Origin: Pseudomonas azotoformans
GTDB lineage: Bacteria; Pseudomonadota; Gammaproteobacteria; Pseudomonadales; Pseudomonadaceae
Length of the DNA: 64,000 nucleotides
Direction of reading: 5' to 3'
Assembly: GCF_900103345.1 (NCBI RefSeq)
Contig: NZ_LT629702.1
Coordinates: forward strand, 5,006,501 to 5,070,500
Shown here: piece by piece, positions 10,907 through 19,383 of the stretch
Position numbering within the stretch: the stretch's first letter is position 1
Layout: each line of letters begins with the position of its first letter
Program-made: the position numbers and the translations under genes
Notes under the pieces: generated by a model
Told to the model about the DNA's origin: nothing
The model's database searches: none
What the model saw: only the letters and a program-made list of their open reading frames with translations

Positions 10907-11385
10907 GCAGCACCTGGGGCAGATAGGGTAGAGACCGGGAACACCGGCTTGTCTTGTACGTACTTGATACCGGGATTGACCACCAACTGGCCGTCAATCA
11001 AGGCTTTGGAACCCAACAACAGGCGATATCGCATGGCTTTGCGGCAGGCCAGGGTAAATTCCACTCGCCATACCCGATCACCCAGCGCCAGCGTGGTGCT
11101 GATGACATAGCGCACCTGCGCATGGCCATTGGAGCTCTTGATGGTTTTCATCGTCACCAGCGGCGCTTCGCAGCGGCGGTGACGTAATTGCACGACGCTG
11201 CCCAGGTGCGCGGTAAACCGCACCCACTGCTCACCGTCACGCTCAAACGGCTCAATGTCGGTGGCGTGCAGACTTGAGGTGCTGGCACCGGTGTCGATCT
11301 TCGCGCGCAGGCCTGCCACTCCCAAGTCGGGAAGTGCCACCCACTCACGCAGACCCACAACGGTCAAATGGTCAAATGTCTTCAA
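10903..11385 (-). CDS. rimB: RimB, retropepsin-like protease of the RimK operon
   Basis: Small predicted protease of the RimK-linked family (also called ATP-dependent zinc protease), 160 residues. The pepsin-like active-site motif is [13 protein letters not shown] with catalytic candidate D31; only one DTG is present, so activity would need a homodimer as in retroviral proteases. The C-terminal [18 protein letters not shown] is conserved in the family. It lies 13 bases after rimA and overlaps rimK by four bases. RimB was proposed to counter RimK by removing added glutamates; that is literature knowledge, not seen here. Confidence 0.88.
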   Translation of the reverse strand: MKTFDHLTVVGLREWVALPDLGVAGLRAKIDTGASTSSLHATDIEPFERDGEQWVRFTAHLGSVVQLRHRRCEAPLVTMKTIKSSNGHAQVRYVISTTLALGDRVWRVEFTLACRKAMRYRLLLGSKALIDGQLVVNPGIKYVQDKPVFPVSTLSAPGAA

Positions 11386-11398
11386 TATGGATAACCGA

Positions 11399-12178
11399 TC
11401 AATTCGCCCAGGCCTGAGGGGATACCTCGGCCAGGGCTTTAAATGCAGGCTTGGCGAACCAGTAGCCTTGCATCAGAAATATTCCACAGTCGGAGAGAAA
11501 GTCCCGTTCGCCGGCACTTTCGATGCCTTCGGCGATGACAGTAACCCCCAACTGCTCACAGATTGTGACAATCCCCTGGACGATGACCTGACGGACACGG
11601 TCCTGATCAACATCGCGGATCAGCGCCATGTCGAGTTTGATCAGGTCAGGTTGGAAATCGGCCAGCAGGTTCAGCCCCGAATAGCCCGCGCCGAAATCGT
11701 CGATGGCGGTCTTGAAGCCGAATTCGCGGTATTCACGCAGAATATTCGTCAAATGGCGATAGTTATCTACATGCTCGCTTTCCAGGGTCTCGAAAATCAG
11801 CTGGTTCAACGGAAAATTATGCGCGCGAGCTGCCTCCAGGGTGCTACGGATGCACAGTTCCGGGCGGTACACGGCATTGGGCATGAAGTTGATCGAAAGG
11901 TGGGTTTGCATGCCCAAGGTCGCCGCACCGGCTATCGCCTGGGTTCGGCAGCGTTGGTCGAAGCGGTAGCGGTTGCTTTCGTTGACCTGGTTTAGCACCG
12001 ACAGCGCCCCCTCACCTTGCGTGCCACGCACCAGAGCTTCGTGGGCAAAGATCGAATGGTCCCGCAGGTCTACGATAGGCTGGTAAGCGAACGCAAAATC
12101 GAACCCGAGGGGCTCGCTTTGCTGGCAACCCACACAGCGCTGGTTGGGCGAGGTGAGTGAAAGGGGAAATTCGGTCAC
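11399..12178 (-). CDS. rimA: RimA, EAL-domain c-di-GMP phosphodiesterase
   Basis: Stand-alone EAL domain of 259 residues with no membrane or sensor domain. The catalytic set is complete: EALVRG, SINFMPN, the FETLES glutamate, IDDFGAGYSGLN, IKLD and AEGIES. It should therefore hydrolyse c-di-GMP. A short Cys pair near the N-terminus (RCVGCQQ) might bind metal but is not diagnostic. It is the first gene of rimA-rimB-rimK and is divergent from hslR. Confidence 0.9.
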   Translation of the reverse strand: MTEFPLSLTSPNQRCVGCQQSEPLGFDFAFAYQPIVDLRDHSIFAHEALVRGTQGEGALSVLNQVNESNRYRFDQRCRTQAIAGAATLGMQTHLSINFMPNAVYRPELCIRSTLEAARAHNFPLNQLIFETLESEHVDNYRHLTNILREYREFGFKTAIDDFGAGYSGLNLLADFQPDLIKLDMALIRDVDQDRVRQVIVQGIVTICEQLGVTVIAEGIESAGERDFLSDCGIFLMQGYWFAKPAFKALAEVSPQAWAN

Positions 12179-12293
12179 AGCATACCTCGCGAAAACAGGG
12201 TGCTACCTGGCGTATCTTAGGTGAGCCTGGGGGTTTATGCGTTGAAGGGTTTCAACGGTAAAGTTGCGACATTTTTCAGAGCGAGGAATTCAA

Positions 12294-12701
12294 GTGGCTC
12301 AAAAGCAGGAAGAGGAAGAAAAGGTCCGTCTGGACAAGTGGCTGTGGGCGGCGCGTTTCTATAAAACCCGTGCCCTGGCCAAGGCCGCCATCGAGAGCGG
12401 CAAGGTGCATCATCGTGGCGAGCGCTGCAAGCCGGGCAAAGAGCCACGTGTCGGTGATGAGTTTCAGATTCGTGCAGGGTTTGATGAAAAGACGGTCGTG
12501 GTTCAGGCGCTTTCCATCGTTCGTCGTGGCGCACCTGAAGCGCAAGCGTTATACGCCGAAACCGAAGCCAGCATCGCCAAGCGTGAAAATGCGGCCGCGA
12601 TGCGCAAGGCCGGTGCCACTGGCATGACCACCGATGGCAAGCCGAGCAAGAAGCAACGCCGCGACCTGTTCAAGTTTCGCGGCAGTGGCAACGATGACTA
12701 G
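12294..12701 (+). CDS. hslR: Heat shock protein 15 (Hsp15), S4-domain RNA-binding protein
   Basis: Binds free 50S subunits carrying nascent chains after heat shock and helps recycle them. 135 residues. The S4 RNA-binding domain spans roughly residues 9-70 (VRLDKWLWAARFYKTRALA ... VGDEFQI), followed by a basic tail ending KKQRRDLFKFRGSGNDD. The GTG start at 12294 is preferred because GAGGAA lies five to six bases upstream; an upstream TTG-started extension is not family-like. A 16-base dyad GTTGAA-GGGT-TTCAAC lies at 12241-12256 in the promoter region. Confidence 0.93.
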   Translation: MAQKQEEEEKVRLDKWLWAARFYKTRALAKAAIESGKVHHRGERCKPGKEPRVGDEFQIRAGFDEKTVVVQALSIVRRGAPEAQALYAETEASIAKRENAAAMRKAGATGMTTDGKPSKKQRRDLFKFRGSGNDD

Positions 12702-12738
12702 CCTCAATCGAACGGGGCCTTGTGGCGAGCCGGCTTGT

Positions 12739-12833
12739 TGTGGTGAGCGGGCTTGCCCCGCGCTGGAGTGCGCAGCGCTCCCGCTTTTTTGGGGCCGCTC
12801 CGCAGCCCAGCGCGAGCAAGCTCGCTCACTACA
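12739..12833. repeat. Diverged REP pair, GTGGTGAGCGGGCTTGCCCC class
   Basis: Left unit GTGGTGAGCGGGCTTGCCCC with flank GCGCTGG, and right unit CCCAGCGCGAGCAAGCTCGC, imperfectly complementary. It fills the convergent gap between hslR and the PAP2 gene. Another partial unit (TGTGGCGAGCCGGCTTG) precedes it at about 12721. Confidence 0.75.
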
Positions 12834-12835
12834 AA

Positions 12836-13639
12836 TTATTGCGCAGGCCTGACGACGCTCATTCGCCCCACTATGGGTAAACGAGCAGCCAGCCCAAACA
12901 CCGGCGCCGTCACCCGTAACAACCCACTCGAAACCTTCGCCGCAAACGGTGTGTAGTATCCCCAGCCCAGCGCCAACAGCGCCAGCAACACACCGCCGAT
13001 GTAATCGTCCTGCCCCCAATGTGCCCCCGCCACCAGGCGCGGCATCATGAACAGCAGCGCCAGGCCCCAGATCACCAGCACCTGGCCGACGCGCTTGGCG
13101 AACACGGTCATGAACATCCCCCAGATCAACAGCACCGAGGCATGGTCCCCCGGGAAGCTCTGGCTCGAGCGGTCCTTCAATTCCCAGGTCTTTTCCAGGC
13201 CAGGGAAGTAGTCGCTCATCTGGATCGCCCCGCTGATTACCATGGACGGGCTATGGTGTTGCCAGCCCATGTGCGCAGCGAGTTTGGAAAACAGCATGCG
13301 GATAAACAGCAACAGCAGCAGAATGCCGACAAAACCTAACATGGCCTGGCGCACGTGTACGGCCTTGAACACCCAATCGCCGCGAATCAACAGCATCAGC
13401 AGAATCACCCCGACCACCGCATCGAACGGTCGCAAACTCGCTACAGCCCACACGTGCAGCCATGTGGAGTTGGTCGCAAGAGGGCCGTTGAGCAGATGAA
13501 ACAGCCACTCGTCGAACATCACACACAGCATCTGGCCCGTGGGCCACAGCCAAAAACACAGCAACCCGACAGCGAGTAGATTGCAAACGGCCCATCGCCC
13601 GAGGTTCCACTTGGCTTGGAACAAACCCGGATTGTTCAT
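12836..13639 (-). CDS. PAP2-family membrane phosphatase
   Basis: Integral membrane protein of 267 residues with about six hydrophobic segments. The PAP2 motifs are visible: QSFPGDHASVL (motif 2, catalytic His) and PRLVAGAHWGQDDYIGG (motif 3, His plus Asp). Motif 1 is weak: K in WELKDRSSQ. Likely substrates are lipid pyrophosphates such as undecaprenyl-PP, or a lipid A headgroup transfer as in LpxT; sequence alone does not decide. It lies between hslR and hslO, the position of the PA5194 gene in P. aeruginosa. Confidence 0.85.
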   Translation of the reverse strand: MNNPGLFQAKWNLGRWAVCNLLAVGLLCFWLWPTGQMLCVMFDEWLFHLLNGPLATNSTWLHVWAVASLRPFDAVVGVILLMLLIRGDWVFKAVHVRQAMLGFVGILLLLLFIRMLFSKLAAHMGWQHHSPSMVISGAIQMSDYFPGLEKTWELKDRSSQSFPGDHASVLLIWGMFMTVFAKRVGQVLVIWGLALLFMMPRLVAGAHWGQDDYIGGVLLALLALGWGYYTPFAAKVSSGLLRVTAPVFGLAARLPIVGRMSVVRPAQ

Positions 13640-13743
13640 AAACTGTCCCCCACGGCTTCAGAAAGCTGCACCAAAACGGTGCTAAAGCGTTTAATTCTAT
13701 AAACCTTGTAATCAATTTGTCATCAATTCAGATACCCAGACCT

Positions 13744-14646
13744 ATGACTGATCTACCGGATACCGACTTCACCCAACGCTTCATCTTCGACGAGAGCGAC
13801 GCCCGCGGCGAGCTGGTCTCGCTGGAGCGCAGCTATGCCGAAGTCCTCGCCAAGCACCCCTATCCGGAGCCGGTCGCGCAACTGCTCGGTGAACTGATGG
13901 CAGCGGCAGCGTTGCTGGTGGGCACCATGAAGTTCGATGGTTTGCTGATTCTGCAGGCGCGCTCCGAAGGCCCGGTGCCGATGTTGATGATCGAATGCTC
14001 CAGCGAGCGCGAAATCCGTGGCTTGGCCCGTTATGAAGCCGACCAGATTGCGCCGGATGCCACCTTGTCCGACCTGATGGCCAATGGCGTGCTGGCGATT
14101 ACCGTCGACCCGACCGAAGGCCAGCGCTACCAGGGCATTGTCGACCTGGACGGCGAAACCCTGTCGGAGTGCTTCACCAACTATTTCGTGATGTCCCAGC
14201 AGGTGGGCACCAAGTTCTGGCTCAACGCCGACGGCAAGCGCGCCCGTGGCATGCTGTTGCAGCAACTGCCGGCTGACCGCATCAAGGATGAAGATGAGCG
14301 CACCGACAGCTGGCGCAAGCTGACTGCCCTGGCCGGCACCCTCACCGCTGAAGAGCAACTGGGCCTGGACAACGAAACCATCCTGCATCGCCTGTACCAC
14401 GAAGAGGCCGTGCGACTGTTTGACGCACAGGGCCTGCGCTTCAACTGCAGTTGTTCGCGTGAGCGCTCGGCCAATGCGCTGGTCAGCCTGGGCCTGGAAG
14501 ATGCGCAAAACCTGGTGGTTGAGCACGGCGGCCATATCGAGATCGACTGCCAGTTCTGCAATGAGCGTTACCTGTTCGATGCGGCCGATGTAGCGCAATT
14601 GTTCGCCGGTGCAGGCATCGACACGCCTTCCGACACCCGCCACTAA
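13744..14646 (+). CDS. hslO: Redox-regulated chaperone Hsp33
   Basis: Holdase chaperone switched on by oxidation; 300 residues. The N-terminal domain starts [17 protein letters not shown]. The C-terminal zinc switch is intact, with C235-S-C237 (NCSCSRER) and C269-x-x-C272 (DCQFCNER). The ATG at 13744 fits family starts; an upstream TTG does not. It is divergent from the PAP2 gene and 179 bases before pckA. Confidence 0.95.
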   Translation: MTDLPDTDFTQRFIFDESDARGELVSLERSYAEVLAKHPYPEPVAQLLGELMAAAALLVGTMKFDGLLILQARSEGPVPMLMIECSSEREIRGLARYEADQIAPDATLSDLMANGVLAITVDPTEGQRYQGIVDLDGETLSECFTNYFVMSQQVGTKFWLNADGKRARGMLLQQLPADRIKDEDERTDSWRKLTALAGTLTAEEQLGLDNETILHRLYHEEAVRLFDAQGLRFNCSCSRERSANALVSLGLEDAQNLVVEHGGHIEIDCQFCNERYLFDAADVAQLFAGAGIDTPSDTRH

Positions 14647-14732
14647 AACGTTTAAGCACAGGTAAATCACCTGACAAACGCCGGATTAGCGCAGTTCTGA
14701 CGGGAGGGCCCTACTCTTTTTGGGCTTTTCTG

Positions 14733-14813
14733 GCATAATCCGGCCCACTTTTTTCGCGGTAGTAGTGCGCAACTTTCTACTACAAAACGTTTGGAGCACT
14801 CGGCCATAGGCCG
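14733..14813 (+). promoter_or_regulatory. pckA promoter and structured leader
   Basis: A CATAAT -10-like box at about 14734 is followed by a leader with two hairpins: GTAGTAG/CTACTAC (14759-14765 and 14777-14783) and CGGCC-ATA-GGCCG (14801-14813). The second ends close to the ribosome site GGGGAAC before the ATG at 14826. This suggests control at the 5' leader. Confidence 0.4.
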
Positions 14814-14825
14814 ACGGGGAACCTC

Positions 14826-16367
14826 ATGACGCAAGCCAATAACGCCGTATACACCGATCTGAGTGTTGACGATCTGGTCAAAGAAGCCCTGCAGCGCGGT
14901 GAAGGCGTGCTTGCCGATACTGGCGCGCTGGTCGTAGAAACCGGTCACCGTACCGGCCGTTCGCCAGTCGATCGTTTCATCGTTGAAGAGCCTACTACCC
15001 AGGCTTCCATCGCCTGGGGCCCGATCAACCGCAAGTTCCCGGCCGATAAGTTCGATGCCCTGTGGGCTCGCGTCGAGGCATTCAACAACGCGCAAGAGCA
15101 TTTCGTTTCCCACGTTCACGTAGGGGCTGCCGAAGACCACTACCTGGCTGTGAAAATGACCACCCAGACGGCCTGGCAGAACCTGTTCGGTCGTTGCCTG
15201 TTCATCAACCCGGCCCAGTACAATCCGGCCGGTCGTGAAGAGTGGCAAGTGCTCAACGTGGCCAACTTCGAGTGCGTGCCAGAGCGTGACGGCACCAACT
15301 CCGACGGTTGCGTGATCCTCAACTTCGCACAGAAAAAAGTCCTGATCGCCGGCATGCGCTACGCCGGTGAAATGAAAAAAGCCATGTTCTCGGTGCAGAA
15401 CTTCCTGCTGCCGGCTTCCGACGTACTGCCGATGCACTGCGCCGCCAACATCGGCGAAGCAGGCGACGTGACCCTGTTCTTCGGTCTGTCGGGCACCGGC
15501 AAGACCACCCTGTCCGCCGACGAAAGCCGTTACCTGATCGGTGACGACGAACACGGCTGGGGCGAAGGCGTGGTGTTCAACATCGAAGGCGGTTGCTATG
15601 CCAAGTGCATCGACCTGTCCGAGAAGAACGAGCCGGTCATCTGGAAAGCCATCAAGCACGGCGCCGTGCTCGAAAACGTGGTGATCGACGACGCCAAGCA
15701 CGCCGACTACACCAACGTCAGCCTGACCCAGAACAGTCGCGCCGCCTACCCGCTGGAGCACGTGGCCAAGCGTTCCGAGAAGAACCTGGGCGGCGAGCCA
15801 AACGCGGTAATCTTCCTGACCTGCGACCTGACCGGCGTACTGCCACCGGTGTCGATCCTCAGCGAAGAACAGGCGGCCTACCACTTCCTGTCCGGCTACA
15901 CCGCGCTGGTGGGTTCGACCGAAATGGGTTCCGGCGGCGGCATCAAGTCGACCTTCTCCACCTGCTTCGGCGCACCGTTCTTCCCGCGCCCGGCTGGCGA
16001 ATACGCTGAGCTGCTGATCAAGCGGATCCGTGGCTTCGGCTCCAAGGTCTACCTGGTCAACACCGGCTGGACCGGCGGCGGCTACGGCGTCGGCAAGCGC
16101 TTCAATATCCCGACTACTCGCGGCGTGATCGCAGCGATCCAGAGCGGCGCGTTGGTCGGTGCTGAAACCGAACACCTCGACACCATCAACCTCGACGTGC
16201 CATTGGCCGTCCCGGGCGTTGAAACCGGCCTGTTGAACCCACGTAACACCTGGGCCGACAAGGCTGCCTACGACGAAGCAGCAAAGGCGCTGGCCGGTCT
16301 GTTCATCGAGAACTTCAAGAAGTTTGAAGTGAGCGATGCGATCAAGGCGGCAGGTCCTAAGTTGTAA
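14826..16367 (+). CDS. pckA: Phosphoenolpyruvate carboxykinase (ATP)
   Basis: Gluconeogenic enzyme converting oxaloacetate and ATP to PEP, CO2 and ADP. 513 residues. The ATP-type P-loop (kinase-1a) is [17 protein letters not shown], with metal-binding [20 protein letters not shown] and adenine-site region [15 protein letters not shown]. Single-gene unit ending in a strong terminator. Confidence 0.97.
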   Translation: MTQANNAVYTDLSVDDLVKEALQRGEGVLADTGALVVETGHRTGRSPVDRFIVEEPTTQASIAWGPINRKFPADKFDALWARVEAFNNAQEHFVSHVHVGAAEDHYLAVKMTTQTAWQNLFGRCLFINPAQYNPAGREEWQVLNVANFECVPERDGTNSDGCVILNFAQKKVLIAGMRYAGEMKKAMFSVQNFLLPASDVLPMHCAANIGEAGDVTLFFGLSGTGKTTLSADESRYLIGDDEHGWGEGVVFNIEGGCYAKCIDLSEKNEPVIWKAIKHGAVLENVVIDDAKHADYTNVSLTQNSRAAYPLEHVAKRSEKNLGGEPNAVIFLTCDLTGVLPPVSILSEEQAAYHFLSGYTALVGSTEMGSGGGIKSTFSTCFGAPFFPRPAGEYAELLIKRIRGFGSKVYLVNTGWTGGGYGVGKRFNIPTTRGVIAAIQSGALVGAETEHLDTINLDVPLAVPGVETGLLNPRNTWADKAAYDEAAKALAGLFIENFKKFEVSDAIKAAGPKL

Positions 16368-16382
16368 GAGACAGTCGTTGTG

Positions 16383-16413
16383 AAAAAGCCGCCTCTTGTG
16401 AGGCGGCTTTTTT
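16383..16413 (+). terminator. Intrinsic terminator of pckA
   Basis: AAAAGCCGCCTC-TTG-TGAGGCGGCTTTTTT, a GC-rich stem with a T run, 16 bases after the pckA stop. The A run on the other side lets it also serve the opposing EamA gene. Confidence 0.92.
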
Positions 16414-16425
16414 GTGCGCGGCAGG

Positions 16426-17289
16426 TTAGTCGGCGATATGTAAAACCACCGCGCCGACCAGTACGAGCGCAACCCCCAGCACCTGCACTGCCGATAACCG
16501 TTCCTTGAAAAACACGAACCCCAGGATCGCCGCGATCCCGCCCGACAACGTACTGATCACCGTCACCACCGACACCGACCCCGCCATCGCCCCCCATGAA
16601 AACGCCGAGAACCCGCCGAGGTTCATCAAGCTTGCCCCGGTCAGCGTCGCGCAGTTTTTCAGCGGTGGGATTTTCAGGCCGTCCTTGATCTTCAACACCA
16701 TCACCACCAGCACGCACAATCCAACCAGGTAACCCAGCCACAGCATGGTGATCGGCCCCAGCGCCGGCAATGTGTAGCGGCCTTGCAGCCAGAAACTGGT
16801 GCCATACAGCAAGGCGGCGAGCATGGCATAGGCGATGGACAGGCGTGGATTGTCGTGGGGGACGCGGTTGTCCTTGTGCTGGCTGGAGAGGATCACGCCG
16901 AGCACACACAGGGCGATACAGCCCAGTTGCGTCAGGTTGATGTGTTCACCGCTGGCCCAGGACAGCAGGGTGGTCACTACACCGTAGGAGGTCACCAGCG
17001 GCGCCACGATGGCGGCTTTGCCCAGGGCGAAGGCCTTGGACAGTGCAAGAGCACCGGAGACGGTGAGCAGGGCGGCAGCGATGCCCAGCAGCCAGACGCT
17101 CAGCGCGGCGTCGAGGGCTTTGAACAGGAAGGTCGGAAGGATGACCAACAGCAGGGTCATGATCAGGAAACCCAGCGCCTGACCGAAATACACCGCGCGT
17201 TTTACGCCCACGGCACGGGCGTTGAGGCCCACGAGAAAATCCGTGCCGCCCCACAGCAGGGCGGCCAGCAGGCCCATTGTTACGTCCAT
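16426..17289 (-). CDS. EamA/DMT-family transporter
   Basis: Membrane protein of 287 residues with ten predicted helices in two EamA repeats (first GLLAALLWGGTDFLVGL, second YAMLAALLYGTSFWLQG). Drug/metabolite transporter superfamily; substrate unknown. It is convergent with pckA and transcribed alone. Confidence 0.85.
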   Translation of the reverse strand: MDVTMGLLAALLWGGTDFLVGLNARAVGVKRAVYFGQALGFLIMTLLLVILPTFLFKALDAALSVWLLGIAAALLTVSGALALSKAFALGKAAIVAPLVTSYGVVTTLLSWASGEHINLTQLGCIALCVLGVILSSQHKDNRVPHDNPRLSIAYAMLAALLYGTSFWLQGRYTLPALGPITMLWLGYLVGLCVLVVMVLKIKDGLKIPPLKNCATLTGASLMNLGGFSAFSWGAMAGSVSVVTVISTLSGGIAAILGFVFFKERLSAVQVLGVALVLVGAVVLHIAD

Positions 17290-17320
17290 GTAAGGTCCTT
17301 GTTGTTTTGAGCACGCTCAT

Positions 17321-17356
17321 CAAATGTGGGAGGGGGCAAGCCCCCTCCCACATTTG
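17321..17356. repeat. Short REP palindrome, GTGGGAGGGGG class
   Basis: A perfect dyad: CAAATGTGGGAGGGGG, then CAAG, then the exact reverse complement. It is a collapsed REPIN without the usual centre, between the DUF1493 gene stop and the EamA gene start. Confidence 0.88.
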
Positions 17357-17386
17357 AGTACCGGTGTGCCTGGGATTTGTGTTCGC

Positions 17387-18016
17387 TCAGCTCAGGTTTT
17401 CCAGGGTCTGCGTGTCCCAGCTGTGGGTCTTGATCGCCAGGTAGAGCATGCCGATGGTCAGCGGCACTTTTTCGCCGCGCCCCTTGGCCCGACGCTTGAG
17501 AAACACATCGAACACCGGCGGGTTGAAGTAACGATAAGCGTCGTAGTCACCCAGGTCGAGGGCAAATTCCTGCTCCAGCGCTTCCATCAGCTGCTTGGCC
17601 TCACTGCCGTCGCAGCCCAGGTCGAAGTTGATCGAGGTTTGCAGGCGGATCGTCTTGTGTTTAGGCAGGCCGATTTCTTCGTGCAAGAGCTGCAGGAGTT
17701 GTTGCATGACGGGGTCTTCGGGGAAGTTGGGGGCGAGGTTCATGGTGGGGGCACGCAGGAGTGGGTGAGGGGATCGGTTGCGGTGGATCTGGTATTGGTT
17801 TCGAGTGAGGAAGAGTGCCAAGCCTATCAAGAATACGAAGACAGGTAGGAAAGGCATTCTGAGGATCACCGCGACGTAGGGTAGTAGGAACGTCAAGGTG
17901 AAGCCTGTTGCAAGGAATGTGAGGGCGAAGCGCTTTCTGAGGACGGGGTCGGTGATTTGGTAGTGCAGCACCAGATAGAAAATGAAAAAAACGACGGATT
18001 GCAGGTACAGGGCCAT
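17387..18016 (-). CDS. DUF1493 family protein with N-terminal membrane segments
   Basis: 209 residues. Two or three hydrophobic helices at the N-terminus (FFIFYLVLHYQI, LTFLLPYVAVIL, VFVFLIGLALFLT) precede a soluble acyl-carrier-like DUF1493 domain (TSINFDLGCDGSEAKQLMEA). The position corresponding to a carrier serine is in the DGSEA motif, but phosphopantetheine loading is unproven. The start at 18016 follows the upstream stop by four bases; an ATG at 18043 overlapping the upstream gene is possible. GC content is lower than in the neighbours. Function unknown. Confidence 0.65.
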   Translation of the reverse strand: MALYLQSVVFFIFYLVLHYQITDPVLRKRFALTFLATGFTLTFLLPYVAVILRMPFLPVFVFLIGLALFLTRNQYQIHRNRSPHPLLRAPTMNLAPNFPEDPVMQQLLQLLHEEIGLPKHKTIRLQTSINFDLGCDGSEAKQLMEALEQEFALDLGDYDAYRYFNPPVFDVFLKRRAKGRGEKVPLTIGMLYLAIKTHSWDTQTLENLS

Positions 18017-18020
18017 GTGA

Positions 18021-18491
18021 TTAAGGCTCGTCCGAGTAGACATGCATTGATAGTGTTGACCGCTGAGGACCTATGCCGCCTCTCACACTGGCATCCAGAC
18101 CAATGATGATATCCCCTGCGTGATACCTGCGAAGCTTGCTGTCAATCGTATCGCGAACAAAGCCTGCCGTAGCTGCAGAGATTACAATTGCTGGTGCTGC
18201 AACCGCTCCAGAGATTATTTGCTTGATCAGTATGTTTTGGTCGTTAAACCGATCGGCTTGATTGCGCCTTAGTGGGTACGAAATTGCGATCGCCATTTCG
18301 CATGGCAAATCTCTAGCCAGCATTCTTTCGTAAAGTCTGCGTACATGATCGCGAACTTGCTGTGCTGCCGCTTTTGCTTCCAGCAAGCACAGATTGACTA
18401 AAGCCTGCTGGTTGCTACGTACAACAGTGAAGCGAATCACTGTGAATATCACACCGTGGTGGCCGATATGTTGAGTCCTTTCGATGTTCAC
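18021..18491 (-). CDS. Hypothetical protein, unrecognised
   Basis: 156 residues from a GTG at 18491; a downstream GTG is also possible. One hydrophobic stretch (IISGAVAAPAIVISAATAGFV) lies in the middle, and the C-terminus is YHAGDIIIGLDASVRGGIG. I do not recognise a family. Base composition is AT-richer than the core genes. It is coupled to the DUF1493 gene. The frame upstream of the GTG stays open for about ten codons to a TGA, so it may be a remnant of a longer gene. Confidence 0.5.
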   Translation of the reverse strand: MNIERTQHIGHHGVIFTVIRFTVVRSNQQALVNLCLLEAKAAAQQVRDHVRRLYERMLARDLPCEMAIAISYPLRRNQADRFNDQNILIKQIISGAVAAPAIVISAATAGFVRDTIDSKLRRYHAGDIIIGLDASVRGGIGPQRSTLSMHVYSDEP

Positions 18492-18785
18492 TTGTATTTG
18501 CCGGGGCTGTTGAAAGGGCGCCAGTTTCAGTCAGAGAAAGGTGAGATTTATAGAGGGGTGGGCAGGAGTTTTAAGCAGTTTCAGAAGGGGATGTCGCGGT
18601 ATTTGGAGGTTTCTTACAGGGCTTTCCGGGATTTTTTGTTTGGCAGTGATTTTCGGTAGTTAAAGCGTTCAGTTGTAGGAGCGAGCTTGCTCGCGAAGAA
18701 CCCCAGGGCGCCGCAGTTTTCCGGGTTTACCGCGTCATCGTTGACGATCTTCGCGAGCAAGCTCGCTCCTACAAAAGGTTAGAGC
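18492..18785. other. Gap with REPIN and a doubtful short frame
   Basis: Holds a REPIN (18674-18774) and, just before it, a plus-strand open frame ending at 18659 (about 60 residues, ...YLEVSYRAFRDFLFGSDFR) with atypical T-rich codons. It has no ribosome site or family match and was not called as a gene. Confidence 0.3.
18674..18774. repeat. REPIN, GTAGGAGCGAGCTTGC class
   Basis: Left unit TGTAGGAGCGAGCTTGCTCG and right unit CGAGCAAGCTCGCTCCTACA are perfect reverse complements around a variable 60-base centre. Confidence 0.9.
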
Positions 18786-19082
18786 TTAGGTGTAAGGCTT
18801 TTGAGGTTGTAGCTGCACGTGCTGAGCTGCTTCCAGCAAATCACAGCCGTCCTGAACGAGCAGGTACAGGGCGTTAGTGATGTGGGAAATGTCTTTGAGG
18901 TCTGCGTGTTCGAATGTCAGGCAGGAGAAGGTTTCCAGCAAGTCTGTGGCAGCGCGGATGCGTTGATGCGCGGCGGACTGGATGTCTTCGGCTTTGGCTT
19001 GAGTGTCGATGATAAGCGGATGGGTGTCGGTGAAGTTGGTGCGTAGCTGACGATAGCGGTCCATCGTTTCAGGTATTTGCAT
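18786..19082 (-). CDS. Small helical hypothetical protein
   Basis: 98 residues, MQIPETMDRYRQLRTNFTD to the stop. It is predicted almost entirely alpha-helical with acidic, leucine-rich segments (AATDLLETFSCL, ALYLLVQDGCDLLEA). It resembles the short Pseudomonas-restricted families such as DUF6124 or DUF3077, but I cannot assign one. It directly follows a repeat and stands alone. Confidence 0.55.
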   Translation of the reverse strand: MQIPETMDRYRQLRTNFTDTHPLIIDTQAKAEDIQSAAHQRIRAATDLLETFSCLTFEHADLKDISHITNALYLLVQDGCDLLEAAQHVQLQPQKPYT

Positions 19083-19383
19083 TTGAAGGTACTCGGTTTG
19101 CTGTTAAGTAACCGACATCACCGTGGCCAAACGGTGGGTGGCGGACTGTGCGCGGGTTGGCCAGCCGGAAACAGCACTCCGGCACGTCCGAAGACGTCCC
19201 CCACACAGCCGCCATAGCACTGCGATACGAGACGATAGACGTTCGAAGAGTAAGTAATGGCACTTATGTGTGCTGTTTTTCGAGTGACCAAACCCGGCCG
19301 CTGATTTGGCAGCGACGAAGCGAACCTTAGAAGTGAGCCAGTTTCCGGGCAATAAACAGATGGTTTAACTGTGCACGGTCCGC
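19083..19383. other. Gap with a possible dispersed intergenic sequence
   Basis: 301 bases without an assigned gene. Minus-strand frames such as 19104-19352 (82 codons, Arg-, Ser- and Cys-rich) are open but lack a ribosome site. Very similar short hypothetical peptides recur, as I recall, in other Pseudomonas annotations, which would fit a repeated non-coding element rather than a gene. No terminator was identified. Confidence 0.35.

Noticed and set aside
14667..16472. 601-codon frame antisense to pckA
   Set aside because: Shadow of a highly biased gene; no independent signals.
18456..18659. Plus-strand 67-codon frame
   Set aside because: Overlaps an opposing gene, lacks a ribosome site and has weak codon bias; left as a note only.
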